A stretch of DNA of 64,000 nucleotides from Spirochaetales bacterium (GCA_029098225.1 JAQXNX010000033.1:1-64000), one strand, 5' to 3'; positions 1 through 8,849 are shown, counted from the stretch's first letter. Made by a program: numbers and translations. Notes: generated by a model from the sequence alone, not told the origin.

Positions 1-49
1 GATTTTCTACATGGTTTAATAATTCCTTTACTGTTGGTTTTACCATCAT
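1..49 (-). CDS. rpoZ: RNA polymerase omega subunit, N-terminal fragment (probable)
   Basis: The reading frame starts at 49 on the minus strand and runs off the left edge, so only about 16 residues are visible (MMVKPTVKELLNHVEN). A strong ribosome site, AGAGG, lies about 9 nt upstream. The short N-terminus resembles RpoZ proteins, which begin with a Pro-x-(I/V)-x-x-L-L-x-x-V-(D/E)-N-R pattern. The location just downstream of yicC and remA also fits the common yicC-remA-(gmk)-rpoZ order. Too little is present to be certain. Confidence 0.5.
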   Translation of the reverse strand, partial: MMVKPTVKELLNHVEN

Positions 50-70
50 TTTAAATTACCTCTTTCCCTT

Positions 71-322
71 TTAATCCTCAATTTCTTCGTCTTTATCAAA
101 TCTGCCGGCTACTGTTTCTGGTTGTACAGCAGATAAAATTATGTGACCTGAATCCATAATAAGTACAGCTCTTGTTCGTCTTCCATATGTTGCATCTACA
201 GCCATTTTGCTATCTTTTGCCTCTTGTACCATTCTTTTTATCGGTGCAGATTCAGGGCTTACTATTGCAATAATTCTGTTTGCAGATACAATATTTCCAA
301 ATCCAATATTGATAAGTTGCAT
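71..322 (-). CDS. remA: RemA-like regulatory protein (DUF370)
   Basis: This 83-residue protein matches the RemA/DUF370 family along its whole length, including the N-terminal [18 protein letters not shown] block and the central [11 protein letters not shown] block. In Bacillus subtilis RemA is a DNA-binding activator of matrix and osmoprotection genes; its role in spirochaetes is not established. The start is supported by a very good AGGAGG site about 8 nt upstream. It lies 13 nt downstream of yicC in a run murC-yicC-remA-rpoZ and is probably co-transcribed with it. Confidence 0.9.
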   Translation of the reverse strand: MQLINIGFGNIVSANRIIAIVSPESAPIKRMVQEAKDSKMAVDATYGRRTRAVLIMDSGHIILSAVQPETVAGRFDKDEEIED

Positions 323-335
323 TTTAATTTTCCTC

Positions 336-1202
336 CTACTCTATATTTTGAATTTGCTCGCGAACGTCTTCTATGATTGTTTTTACTTCTACTACAAGAT
401 TTGTTATGTTTAAGCTATTTGCTTTAGAGCCGATTGTGTTTATTTCGCGGTTCATTTCCTGACATATAAAGTCAAGTTTTTTGCCAGGCGCCGGATTTTT
501 AGCCAGTTCCTCGCGCATTGCCGCAATATGACTATTCAGGCGAACAATTTCTTCATTAATTGTATATTTTACAAGCATAGCCGCCGTTTCAGTCATGATA
601 CGGTTTTCATCTGCCTTGTCTTCCAGAAGCTCACGAAACTTTGCCGTAATCTGTTCTTTGAACATATCTTCCATTTTTGGCTGCCATTCTGTAAAAAAAT
701 TTGCACACTCAGAGAGTTTTTCAAGTTTTTGCTGTAAATCTCGCTTCATATTTTCGCCTTCACGCTCGCGATCTGCATTAAATTTTTTAAGTACAGCTTC
801 AAATACAGGCTCAATCATTGCCTTAAATTTTTCTACATCATATTTTTTGTTTACATTCAAAACACCCGGCTGACTTATAATAAGCCCAAGAGAAACATCA
901 TCAGAAAAACCAGTTGCTTCTGCAATTTTTTTAATGGCATTCATATATGCAATAGCCGCATTTGTATCCGGAATTACTTCAGCATCACTTTCATTTTCCC
1001 GCACTCTGATATAAACATCAACCTTACCGCGAAGAACCTTTTCTGTAATCTTACTGCGAAAATAGCTTTCAAGCGGATTCAAATACGGAGGAAGATTTAT
1101 TGTAAGGTCAAGAAAACGAGAATTTACAGATTTTATTTCAACAGATACAACTGCTTCCTCTGTTGATTTTTCTTCATACGCATAACCTGTCATTGATGTC
1201 AT
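336..1202 (-). CDS. yicC: YicC/YloC-family endoribonuclease
   Basis: A 288-residue protein with the YicC N-terminal signature MTSMTGYA followed by the [13 protein letters not shown] block, and the conserved C-terminal region containing [23 protein letters not shown]. The family is a set of broadly conserved endoribonucleases acting on structured RNA. Its ATG overlaps the TGA of murC by 4 nt, so translation is probably coupled. Length and motifs are normal for the family. Confidence 0.93.
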   Translation of the reverse strand: MTSMTGYAYEEKSTEEAVVSVEIKSVNSRFLDLTINLPPYLNPLESYFRSKITEKVLRGKVDVYIRVRENESDAEVIPDTNAAIAYMNAIKKIAEATGFSDDVSLGLIISQPGVLNVNKKYDVEKFKAMIEPVFEAVLKKFNADREREGENMKRDLQQKLEKLSECANFFTEWQPKMEDMFKEQITAKFRELLEDKADENRIMTETAAMLVKYTINEEIVRLNSHIAAMREELAKNPAPGKKLDFICQEMNREINTIGSKANSLNITNLVVEVKTIIEDVREQIQNIE

Positions 1203-2722
1203 TTTGTTTCCTCGTATTCTTTCAATATTTCTTTACCAAGTTTCCAGTTATCGCCGGCACCCATTGTTATAAAAAGATAACCATCAGGATATTCTGAGCC
1301 AGGAGCCTTTTCTAATTCTGACTTTGCAAAGTCTGCAGCATCCAGAATTTCTTCGTAATAGCTTACATTCTTCTGACCGGTTGCAAGCACAGCTTCGTAT
1401 AAGGTTCGTCCTGTAATTTTAAAATCAGCAGGATTTTCGCGTGCTGAACTATATATTTTATGCAAAATAACTTCGTCAGCCGCAGTAAAACACTTTGCAA
1501 ACTCCGGCAGCAAAGCTTGAGTTCTTGAATAAGTGTGACTCATAAAATCAATAATGATTTTACGCCCTTTGTAAAATTCCCTGTAACCTTCAAGAGTTGT
1601 TTTTACAGCTGTAGGATGATGTCCGTAATCATCAAGGACAATTACATCAGCCCCATTTTTATTTTTAAAATGTCCTACAATTTCACTACGACGTTTCCCA
1701 CCGCTAAAATTTAAGAGTCCCCGCTGGATATTTTCATAATAATCAAGCGGATTTTTTCCGTAAGTAACAAGAAGCCGGCACACAAGAGCAACTGCTGCAG
1801 CTGCATCCAGAACCTCATGCCGACCAGGCATACTCAATGCAAAATCTCCTTTTTCTTTAAATAAAGCAAGAGTAAAACAGTTTCGTTCGTTTTCAACCTT
1901 ACCAAAGCTTACTGTAAAATCAGCCGAAGATAATAATTCAGCTTTTTCACCATAAGGAATAAGAACAATATCTGGTCTTTTTTTATGAACAAGGTCTATG
2001 GTATCACAGGCACCTTTATCATCTGCACAGTAAATTACTTCTCCACCCTCAGGAAGCTTGCAGATATAATCAATAAAAGCCTGACGAATATCTTCGTAAG
2101 TAGGATAATAATCCTCGTGATCCGGCTCAACAGATGTCAGAATGATTTTCTGAGGACAAAAACTCATAAAATGACGCTGATATTCACATGTTTCGGCCAC
2201 GAATATGGACTTTCCATTCCCTGCATCCGGGGAAGTATAAGTACAGGTTCCTCCAAACGAATTAATTACACTACCTGCAAGCACCTGGCCAGATAAATCA
2301 ATTTCTTTAAGGATTGTCCCCACAAGCCCTGTTGTAGAAGTTTTTCCATGGACACCACATACACCACATGAATAAGCCCGTTCACTGTATGCGCCAAGTG
2401 CCTGAGTGTACAAAAGACATGGAATACCTCGACGACCTGCCTCAATCAAATCAGGATTCTTATCTGTTTTATATGCCGATGAATAAATTACATACTGAAC
2501 ATCAGCTGTAATATTTTGAGCCGAAAAAGGAACTGCATGAAGACCAAGTTTTTCAAGAACTTCATCAGTATAAAATCGCTCAGAAACATCAGAACCGGTA
2601 ATAACAGCACCCTTATGAAATAAAATTTCCACAAGCGCAGCCATTCCAGTTCCCTTAATTCCAACAAAATGTATGTGAACACCTCGAAAATCTTCGGGTA
2701 AAGAAATATCTGAGTTTTGCAT
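1199..2722 (-). CDS. murC: UDP-N-acetylmuramate--L-alanine ligase
   Basis: MurC adds L-alanine to UDP-MurNAc, the first peptide step of cytoplasmic peptidoglycan precursor synthesis. The 507-residue sequence has the N-terminal nucleotide-sugar loop GIKGTGM (about residues 21-27), an ATP P-loop GVHGKTSTT (123-131; the usual form is GTHGKTTTT), and the DDYGHHPTAV motif typical of Mur ligases in the third domain. It is the first gene of a murC-yicC-remA-rpoZ run. There is no Shine-Dalgarno site; a promoter ends 6 nt before the ATG, predicting a leaderless mRNA. An Mpl-type recycling ligase is the alternative, but the similarity is better to MurC. Confidence 0.9.
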   Translation of the reverse strand: MQNSDISLPEDFRGVHIHFVGIKGTGMAALVEILFHKGAVITGSDVSERFYTDEVLEKLGLHAVPFSAQNITADVQYVIYSSAYKTDKNPDLIEAGRRGIPCLLYTQALGAYSERAYSCGVCGVHGKTSTTGLVGTILKEIDLSGQVLAGSVINSFGGTCTYTSPDAGNGKSIFVAETCEYQRHFMSFCPQKIILTSVEPDHEDYYPTYEDIRQAFIDYICKLPEGGEVIYCADDKGACDTIDLVHKKRPDIVLIPYGEKAELLSSADFTVSFGKVENERNCFTLALFKEKGDFALSMPGRHEVLDAAAAVALVCRLLVTYGKNPLDYYENIQRGLLNFSGGKRRSEIVGHFKNKNGADVIVLDDYGHHPTAVKTTLEGYREFYKGRKIIIDFMSHTYSRTQALLPEFAKCFTAADEVILHKIYSSARENPADFKITGRTLYEAVLATGQKNVSYYEEILDAADFAKSELEKAPGSEYPDGYLFITMGAGDNWKLGKEILKEYEETK

Positions 2723-2728
2723 AAAACT

Positions 2729-2757
2729 ATTTTATCACAATCAGATATTTAAGACAA
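2729..2757 (-). promoter_or_regulatory. sigma-70-type promoter of murC, leaderless spacing
   Basis: On the minus strand TTGTCT (2757-2752) is followed after exactly 17 nt by TAAAAT (2734-2729). The murC ATG begins 6 nt further on. Transcription would start at or within one or two bases of the ATG. No ribosome site is present in the gap. Confidence 0.6.
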
Positions 2758-2846
2758 CGAATGTATCTTTAGTACACAATCACATAGTAAATATTTACGC
2801 TGGAAAGAAATATAATCGTTAACTCAGAAATTCTGTTTAATGATTT

Positions 2847-3284
2847 TTAATCCCACACAGCTTCTTCGCCGGTTGCAAGTTCTCCCCATTTACTTGCCCA
2901 TCCTTCAACAAAGCAGGCTGTATAACGAATTTTCTTTTGTTCACGAAGTTTCTTAAAAACAGGCAGCATTCCCCAGGAAGTAGAAATTATACCAACAATA
3001 AGATAAAACGGTCCAAGCAGCATTGCCTGAAAGCAATGTCCATATTCATGAACCTTACACTTGCTGTAATAATCCTGTTCGTTTGTAGGAGTAAAAATAA
3101 AAAGTCCAAGACTAAGTCCCATATATTTACTATTCCATTGAGTTTCAATTGCACCACGATACCATCTGTGAGGACATTTTATATTTTTAAGAAAATATAA
3201 AAACCCCATAATTGTTGGTCCAAGAGCCCATGTACACTGAATTAAAATAAACAAAAATCTCTTAAAATTATTAAATGGTTTCAT
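2847..3284 (-). CDS. membrane-associated HExxH (zincin-like) protein
   Basis: A 145-residue protein of unknown function with hydrophobic segments at about residues 10-32 and 86-105. Between them lies HEYGH (79-83), an HExxH zinc-peptidase motif, and downstream FVEGWAS supplies a glutamate (E128) in a position suited to be a third zinc ligand of a gluzincin. Proteolysis has not been shown for this type of small protein, so the function is inference. The ATG has an excellent AGGAGG site. The gene is alone: the flagellar operon upstream ends at a terminator, and the gene has its own promoter with tandem repeats and a GC-rich leader element. Confidence 0.75.
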   Translation of the reverse strand: MKPFNNFKRFLFILIQCTWALGPTIMGFLYFLKNIKCPHRWYRGAIETQWNSKYMGLSLGLFIFTPTNEQDYYSKCKVHEYGHCFQAMLLGPFYLIVGIISTSWGMLPVFKKLREQKKIRYTACFVEGWASKWGELATGEEAVWD

Positions 3285-3299
3285 TCTTTCCTCCTATTA

Positions 3300-3350
3300 C
3301 CCCACCGCGGGCAGCGGTCGCGCACGGATGCGCGATATCGCAATATTCTG
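3300..3350 (-). repeat. GC-rich palindromic element in 5' leader
   Basis: A roughly 50-bp GC-rich island in AT-rich DNA, directly before the ribosome site of the HExxH gene. It contains the stem TCGCGCA-CGGA-TGCGCGA, the palindrome GCGATATCGC, and a CCGC-N5-GCGG stem. Its two ends on the minus strand (ATATTGCG... and ...GCGACC-GCTGC) recur in the element at 27861-27977, which also sits directly before a ribosome site. Confidence 0.6.
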
Positions 3351-3367
3351 CTTTGTTTTATAATTAT

Positions 3368-3439
3368 ATTATAGGTATAAAAAATCCAGACAGCAATCCT
3401 TCAAAAGGTAAGATGCATTTTTTATCGGGTAAGATGCAT
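3368..3439 (-). promoter_or_regulatory. promoter with two direct 12-bp repeats upstream of -35
   Basis: On the minus strand TTGCTG (3396-3391), 17 nt, TATAAT (3373-3368) forms a promoter for the HExxH gene. Upstream of the -35 lie two identical 12-bp direct repeats (plus-strand form GGTAAGATGCAT) at 3407-3418 and 3428-3439. Their 21-bp period equals two helical turns, which is the geometry expected of a tandem activator-binding site. The leader would be about 75 nt and contains the GC-rich element. Confidence 0.6.
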
Positions 3440-3450
3440 AAAATGTACTC

Positions 3451-3486
3451 AAAAAAAAGTTCCTGCACGCCAACGACGACAGGAAC
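3451..3486 (-). terminator. rho-independent terminator of flgF-flgG-flgJ
   Basis: A perfect 7-bp stem GTTCCTG/CAGGAAC (3459-3465 with 3480-3486). On the minus strand it is followed by eight T residues (3458-3451). It lies about 70 nt after the flgJ stop. Confidence 0.85.
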
Positions 3487-3557
3487 TAAGATGTAAATAA
3501 ATTATCAGAGAACGCTCTGTTTTTTAATATTTTGTGCGGCTAAGCCGGATTTTATCA

Positions 3558-4070
3558 CTATACAAGTGATAAGTAAATCTGATCTGCAAGACCAAAGCCT
3601 GCATTTTTTGTTAATGCTGTTGCATATTCATCATAGAGCATATCTTCGTATGTCTGACGTGCATAATCAGATTCTTCTGCTCTGTGAATTGTTTTACGCA
3701 TTTCAGAAAGCATTTGTTTTACAAAATAGCTTTCAAGCTCCATGGCTTTTTCATAAAGCTCAGATGTTTTATCAATATTTTTCTGTTGAACATGAATATT
3801 TGCCTGATTAGCTGCAGCACCACGAGGAACTGCAGTCTTATCTGCTTGAGAAGTAAAAGTTCCAGAAAAACCTGATGTATAATCTCCGTTCAATCTTCCT
3901 TTTTCTGCAATTTGACTGGAAGAAATTGTTCCGCGGCCATCATCCTGATCAACAAGTCTCTGAACTAAATCTGCAAAAACAGCCTTATCAGATGCTGTAC
4001 GGGCATTCTGCAAGGCATCCTGCCCGCCGGTTATTCCGCTAAATGTATTAGAAACTAAACCAACATTCAT
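3558..4070 (-). CDS. flgJ: FlgJ-type flagellar rod-binding protein
   Basis: A 170-residue protein with a C-terminal rod-binding domain (from about residue 105; key stretch LESYFVKQMLSEMRKTI, then YEDMLYDEYATALTKNAGFGLAD). It has no muramidase domain, as is usual in spirochaetes, so a separate enzyme must open the wall for rod assembly. I chose the ATG at 4070, preceded by GGGTGGT, over an in-frame TTG at 4091 that lacks a ribosome site. It is the last gene of flgF-flgG-flgJ. The N-terminal half is poorly conserved and Gln/Asn/Ser-rich. Confidence 0.88.
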   Translation of the reverse strand: MNVGLVSNTFSGITGGQDALQNARTASDKAVFADLVQRLVDQDDGRGTISSSQIAEKGRLNGDYTSGFSGTFTSQADKTAVPRGAAANQANIHVQQKNIDKTSELYEKAMELESYFVKQMLSEMRKTIHRAEESDYARQTYEDMLYDEYATALTKNAGFGLADQIYLSLV

Positions 4071-4104
4071 TTTTACCACCCGAAAATTCAAAAGCCTGAA
4101 CTAC

Positions 4105-4902
4105 TTATGCTCTCTTTAAGTTCACTGCAGTACTCAGCATATTATCAGATGTCTGTACAGCCTTACTGTTAAACTCATAAGCACGCTGAGCAACAATCAT
4201 CTGAACCATTTCGTTTACAACAGAAACATTACTCATCTCCAGGAACTTGTGACGAACATCGCCAAAACCATCATAACCTGGCCGACCAGCAATAGCTTCT
4301 CCACTTGCTGCTGTAACTTTAAAGTAGTTATCGCCTTCTGCCTGTAAACCTACTGCATTCGGGAATCTATAAAGTTCTATCTGTCCTACTTCTACAGGAT
4401 CATTACCACCATTTACCTTTACACTTACAAGACCTGTCTGTGTAATATTTAAAGTAGAAACATCATAACCTTCCGGCAAAATAATCTCCGGAACTACGCG
4501 AAGTCCATTATTTGTAACTAACTGACCTGCTGAATCTACTTTAAAAGAACCGTCGCGGGTATAAACGAAGCTTCCGTCATACTTCTGAACCTTAAAAAAG
4601 CCCTGTCCGACAATTGCTACATCAGTATCAACTCCAGTATTCTGAAGAGAGCCCTGATTCATAATTCTCTGGGTAGCGCCAACTTTTACACCAGTTCCCT
4701 GCTGAATTCCAACAGGAGTTACTGTATCTTCTGTTGCAGGTGTTCCTGCAAGTTTTAAATTCTGGTAAACTAAATCTTCAAATTCAACACGCTGCTGTTT
4801 GTAGCCTGTTGTATTTACATTTGAAAGGTTATTTGAAATTGCATCTATATTTGACTGCTGACCGTTCATTCCGGTAGCTGCTGTCCATAATGATCTTACC
4901 AT
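4105..4902 (-). CDS. flgG: flagellar distal rod protein FlgG
   Basis: FlgG forms the distal rod of the basal body, here spanning the periplasmic flagellum base. The 265-residue protein has the N-terminal rod/hook signature (SLWTAATGMNGQQ, then AISNNLSNVNTTGYK) and the C-terminal matching helix ending VNEMVQMIVAQRAYEFNSKAVQTSD-type sequence. Length is standard. It follows flgF by 9 nt and has an AGGAGA ribosome site. Confidence 0.95.
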   Translation of the reverse strand: MVRSLWTAATGMNGQQSNIDAISNNLSNVNTTGYKQQRVEFEDLVYQNLKLAGTPATEDTVTPVGIQQGTGVKVGATQRIMNQGSLQNTGVDTDVAIVGQGFFKVQKYDGSFVYTRDGSFKVDSAGQLVTNNGLRVVPEIILPEGYDVSTLNITQTGLVSVKVNGGNDPVEVGQIELYRFPNAVGLQAEGDNYFKVTAASGEAIAGRPGYDGFGDVRHKFLEMSNVSVVNEMVQMIVAQRAYEFNSKAVQTSDNMLSTAVNLKRA

Positions 4903-4911
4903 TTATTTCTC

Positions 4912-5709
4912 CTATCTAAGTACAGCAAACTTCTGCCAGAGAGTACCCATCATTGAATCTTCTGACTGAATTGTCTTCTGATTTGCTTCATAAGCCCGGT
5001 TTACTTCAATCATCTGTACCATTTCGTTTACAACATTTACATTGCTTGTTTCTGTATAGCCTTGTAAAAATCCCGGACGTTCACGCCCCTCTGCAATATG
5101 AGCCGGACCAGAAACATCTGTTTCTGCATAAAAACTGTTTCCCATCTTCTTAAGATAGCGTTCGTTATCAAAACGAACTACCTTAAGGCGGTCAATATCT
5201 GAACCTTCTTCTTCAGTACGGAGAACACCGTCTTCATTTACATAAAATTTATCATCATCAACATAAATATAACCGTTTTCTCCAAGAACCGGATATCCGT
5301 CTTTAGTTTCAAGAATTCCTTCTTTTCCAATAAAAAAATCACCGTTTCTTGTATATCGCTCTCCATAAGGAGTATCAACTACATAAAAACCTTCGCCATT
5401 TAGGGCTATATCTGTTTTTGTATTTGTAATTTTGAATGACCCCTGCGAGAAATCAACATAATTTTCATTTGTTTCTGCACCAAGTCCTAATTTTCCAATA
5501 ATTGGAGCAATATCAGCTGAACCAAATTCAGTACTGTACACTCCATCAAAATTCATTCTGCTTACTAAAAGCTCTGAAAAGTTTTTAGAAACCGAAACTT
5601 CCCTTTTATATCCCGCAGTATCGACATTTGCAAGATTGTTAGAAATTGCATTTAACCGATTCTGCTGAACATTCATTCCGGAAGCACCGATATACCAACC
5701 TCGAATCAT
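4912..5709 (-). CDS. flgF: flagellar proximal rod protein FlgF
   Basis: A 265-residue paralogue of the downstream FlgG with the same architecture: N-terminal IGASGMNVQQNRLNAISNNLANVDTAGYK signature and C-terminal SNVNVVNEMVQMIEVNRAYEANQ helix. Position before flgG and a shorter, more divergent middle fit FlgF. GGAGG lies about 8 nt before the ATG. It is the first gene of flgF-flgG-flgJ and has a sigma-28-type promoter upstream. Confidence 0.9.
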   Translation of the reverse strand: MIRGWYIGASGMNVQQNRLNAISNNLANVDTAGYKREVSVSKNFSELLVSRMNFDGVYSTEFGSADIAPIIGKLGLGAETNENYVDFSQGSFKITNTKTDIALNGEGFYVVDTPYGERYTRNGDFFIGKEGILETKDGYPVLGENGYIYVDDDKFYVNEDGVLRTEEEGSDIDRLKVVRFDNERYLKKMGNSFYAETDVSGPAHIAEGRERPGFLQGYTETSNVNVVNEMVQMIEVNRAYEANQKTIQSEDSMMGTLWQKFAVLR

Positions 5710-5747
5710 TAAGAATCCTCCATTAAAAAATTTACATCTTACTTATA

Positions 5748-5774
5748 AAATCGGAATTACAAAAAATTTGTTTA
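5748..5774 (-). promoter_or_regulatory. sigma-28 (FliA-type) promoter of flgF operon
   Basis: On the minus strand TAAA (5774-5771) is separated by exactly 15 nt from TCCGATTT (5755-5748). The FliA consensus is TAAA-N15-GCCGATAA; the -35 is exact and the -10 matches the CCGAT core. Its place 39 nt ahead of the first flagellar gene supports it. Confidence 0.6.
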
Positions 5775-5861
5775 GAAAAATAATTTGCATTATAAACTTT
5801 TACGACTTATAATTAATCAGTAATAAAAAAAATTACAGAACAACCATAGAGGAGCATTTAT

Positions 5862-7151
5862 ATGGCAGAAGAACCAAGAGTACTATCAATTATTTTAGGT
5901 GGAGGCAAAGGAACTCGTCTTTATCCACTCACAAAGGAAAGATCGAAACCGGCTGTTTCGTTTGGTGGAAAATACAGAATTGTTGATATTCCGCTTTCAA
6001 ACTGTATAAACTCAGGCTATAAAAAGATTTATCTTTTAACACAATTCAATTCAGCTTCACTTCATCTTCACATTACAAATTCATATAATTTTGATCGTTT
6101 TTCGGGCGGATTTGTTGAAATTCTTGCTGCAGAACAAACATTGGAGCATTCAGGATGGTACGAAGGAACTGCGGATGCCGTAAGAAAGAATTTTATCCAT
6201 TTTAAAAATCAAAAACCAACCCACTACATAATTCTTTCCGGTGACCAGCTTTATAAAATGGATTTAAAAGCCTTTATGGATGCTCATATTAAGTCAGGAG
6301 CTGATGTTACAATTGCTACAACTGCCGTAAACCGTCATGATGCTTCGGGCTTTGGAATTATGAAAATAGACGAAGAAAACAGAGTCAAAGCATTTATGGA
6401 AAAACCAAAGCCAGATGCAAATATTGACGACTGGAAAATTCCACCGGAAGCAAGAGGCTCTCTTCCTCCTGAAAAAGAATACCTTGCTTCTATGGGTATT
6501 TATATTTTTAATGCTAATACGATGGAAGAATGCCTTCTTGGCGAAAACGCAAAATACACAGACTTTGGTAAAGAAATTCTTCCTCTTGCAATCGGAAAAA
6601 AGAAGATTAATTCTTATGTTTTCGACGGATATTGGGAAGACATTGGAACTATCAGAAGCTTCTATGATGCAAATATAGCCCTTTGTGAACCTTATCCTAC
6701 TTTTGACTTCTTTGGTGAAACACAGCCAATTTACACTCACATGCGTAACCTTCCTCCTTCAAAAATTAATAAAGCTGATATAAATGCTTCTCTTATTTCT
6801 GAAGGATGTATTATTACTCAGGCTACATTAAACAAATCTGTAATTGGTGTTCGCTCTATAATCAATGAAGGATCAAAACTCGACGGTGTAATTATGATGG
6901 GTGCTGATTTCTATGATACAGACGAAGAAAAGGCAGATTTTTCAAATAAAGGAAAACCAGCTACAGGAATCGGTAAAAACTGTCAGATTGCAAATACAAT
7001 CATCGATAAAGACGCAAAAATTGGCGATAACTGTAAAATCGGCGTAAGTGGAAAGAGATATGATGATGGTGATCACGGTTCATTCTACAGCGCAGATGGA
7101 ATAATAGTTATTCGAAAAGGTGCAGTTATTCCTTCCGGAACAGAAATCTAA
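5862..7151 (+). CDS. glgC: glucose-1-phosphate adenylyltransferase
   Basis: GlgC makes ADP-glucose from ATP and glucose-1-phosphate, the committed step of bacterial glycogen synthesis. The 429-residue protein has the nucleotidyltransferase loop GGGKGTRLYPLT near residue 13, the SKPAVSFGGKYRIVDIPLSN block, the YEGTADAVRKN block, and a C-terminal left-handed beta-helix region. An AGAGGAG ribosome site precedes the ATG. It is a single-gene unit, divergent from flgF and closed by a strong terminator. Phosphoglucomutases elsewhere in the window (35.6-39.2 kb) could supply its substrate. Confidence 0.95.
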   Translation: MAEEPRVLSIILGGGKGTRLYPLTKERSKPAVSFGGKYRIVDIPLSNCINSGYKKIYLLTQFNSASLHLHITNSYNFDRFSGGFVEILAAEQTLEHSGWYEGTADAVRKNFIHFKNQKPTHYIILSGDQLYKMDLKAFMDAHIKSGADVTIATTAVNRHDASGFGIMKIDEENRVKAFMEKPKPDANIDDWKIPPEARGSLPPEKEYLASMGIYIFNANTMEECLLGENAKYTDFGKEILPLAIGKKKINSYVFDGYWEDIGTIRSFYDANIALCEPYPTFDFFGETQPIYTHMRNLPPSKINKADINASLISEGCIITQATLNKSVIGVRSIINEGSKLDGVIMMGADFYDTDEEKADFSNKGKPATGIGKNCQIANTIIDKDAKIGDNCKIGVSGKRYDDGDHGSFYSADGIIVIRKGAVIPSGTEI

Positions 7152-7173
7152 TTATTTTACTATTGAAAACTTA

Positions 7174-7212
7174 AATACCGTGCCGATATATTAGGCACGG
7201 TATTTTTTTTTA
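7174..7212 (+). terminator. rho-independent terminator of glgC
   Basis: A perfect 11-bp stem (AATACCGTGCC, 7174-7184, with 7194-7204), a 9-nt loop and a run of T from 7203. Confidence 0.95.
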
Positions 7213-7499
7213 CACTTTTTGCGAAGTAAGAAACGTGTAAATTAAAAATATCAGGAAACAATATAATAATCTCATAATTTATGCATAAAAACTGCATAAA
7301 TATACATACTATAGCTTTAATGTGTCTATACTTCCTTTTTACAAAGTTATGCATAGCACACTAAATATGGTGTGTATACTTTATTTTACTATACATTACA
7401 TAAAACATGTATATATTTTTATACAAATCCGTAAATTTCAAATATAAAATCAAGATTTTACTTCAGAAAATCAGTTACTGTATGAATTTTTATGCAGTA
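7213..7499. other. AT-rich convergent intergenic region
   Basis: Between the glgC terminator and the end of the sigma-54 regulator gene. It is very AT-rich with repeated short words (ATGCATA, GTGT(C/G)TATAC) and a weak stem near 7370, but I see no gene, clear promoter or good terminator in it. Confidence 0.5.
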
Positions 7500-8849
7500 T
7501 TATTTTATAGACAGTTCATCAATTTTTCGATGCAGAGTTTTTCGCCCTATTCCAAGAATATCTGCGGTCTTAGATTTATTTCCATTATTAAAAGCAAGGT
7601 TTTCCTGAATAATTATTTTTTCAGCTTCGTCCATTGTGATTCCCAACGGAATTCTTATAACCTGTTCGTTATCGCGAGACTGCACGGAAGATGGCAAATC
7701 TTCAAAAGATATTTCTTCAGAGCTGCACATAACAACTGCACTTTCTACACAATTCTTTAATTCACGAATGTTTCCCGGCCAGGAATATTTGAGCATAGTT
7801 GCCTTAGCTCTGTTATCAAAGCCTTTGATATTTTTTTCATTTTCGATATTAAATTCTCGTAAAAATGAATGCATCAAAAGAGGAATATCATCCTTTCTTT
7901 CGCGCAGAGGAGGAACTTCAATTCTTACAACATTAAGTCTGTAAAATAAATCTTCACGGAATTTTCCATTTTTAACTTCTTCTTCAAGATTTCTGTTTGT
8001 AGCAGCAATAAGTCTTACATCACATTCAATAGTTTCTTCTCCGCCTACCCGTTCAAACTTTTTTTCCTGCAGAACGCGTAAAAGCTTAACTTGGGTTGCC
8101 GGATTAATTTCTCCAATTTCATCCAGAAAAATTGAACCTCCGTCTGCAAGTTCAAATCGACCTTTGTGCTGATTTTCGGCTCCAGTAAAAGCTCCTTTTT
8201 CATAACCAAAAAGTTCACTCTCCAGAAGACTTTCAGACAAAGCTGCGCAGTGAACAATTATAAAAGGCTTATCCTTTCTTGGAGAATTTTCATGAATTGA
8301 TTTTGCGACGAGCTCCTTTCCGACTCCGCTTTCTCCAGTTATCAAAACAGTTGCCTTTGTTGGAGCTGCCTTAGAAATCATTGTCCGCACTTTTCCCATT
8401 TCGGCACTTTTACCGATCATGTCTTCCTTGCCGGAAATTTTTAATAATTTTTCTTTGAGCTCTTTATTTTGCAATGCAAGAATTTTTCCACGAAGCGCAT
8501 TTTTTACAACAATGTTTAAGTGATCAAGATCAAGAGGCTTTGTTAAAAAATCAAAGGCTCCGGCTTTAATCGCAGCAGTAGCATCGTCAATACTTCCATG
8601 CCCGGTTAAAACAATAACCGGAATGGCAGGAAAATCCGAAGCAACTTTCTGAACGACCTCTTCTCCTGAAATTCCATCCATTCGTAAATCTGTAATAACA
8701 ACATCAACTTTATTTTTACTGATAATCTCTAAGCCCTTTTTTCCATTTTCAGCCTGAAGAACATTGTAGCCTTCAAGCTCAAAATTATCAGCAAGACCAT
8801 TTCTGATATTTTCTTCATCATCAATTGTAAGGATTGTAAATTTTTCCAT
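7500..8849 (-). CDS. sigma-54-dependent response regulator (NtrC/AtoC type)
   Basis: A 449-residue activator with three domains. The receiver (about 5-115) has the acidic pair D10-D11, phosphoacceptor D54, T82 and K104. The AAA+ domain (about 140-375) has Walker A GESGVGKE (172-179), the sigma-54 contact loop GAFTGA (219-224) and Walker B in SIFLDE. The C-terminus carries a Fis-type helix-turn-helix ending in GIGRKTLHRKIDEL. It would drive sigma-54 promoters when phosphorylated by the kinase encoded 51 nt upstream. AAGGAAG precedes the ATG. Targets are not evident in the window. Confidence 0.95.
   Translation of the reverse strand: MEKFTILTIDDEENIRNGLADNFELEGYNVLQAENGKKGLEIISKNKVDVVITDLRMDGISGEEVVQKVASDFPAIPVIVLTGHGSIDDATAAIKAGAFDFLTKPLDLDHLNIVVKNALRGKILALQNKELKEKLLKISGKEDMIGKSAEMGKVRTMISKAAPTKATVLITGESGVGKELVAKSIHENSPRKDKPFIIVHCAALSESLLESELFGYEKGAFTGAENQHKGRFELADGGSIFLDEIGEINPATQVKLLRVLQEKKFERVGGEETIECDVRLIAATNRNLEEEVKNGKFREDLFYRLNVVRIEVPPLRERKDDIPLLMHSFLREFNIENEKNIKGFDNRAKATMLKYSWPGNIRELKNCVESAVVMCSSEEISFEDLPSSVQSRDNEQVIRIPLGITMDEAEKIIIQENLAFNNGNKSKTADILGIGRKTLHRKIDELSIK

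Noticed and set aside
3275-3496. Plus-strand frame of 73 codons across the GC-rich element
   Set aside because: It runs through the palindromic element, the promoter repeats and the terminator of other genes, and its residues do not look like a protein.
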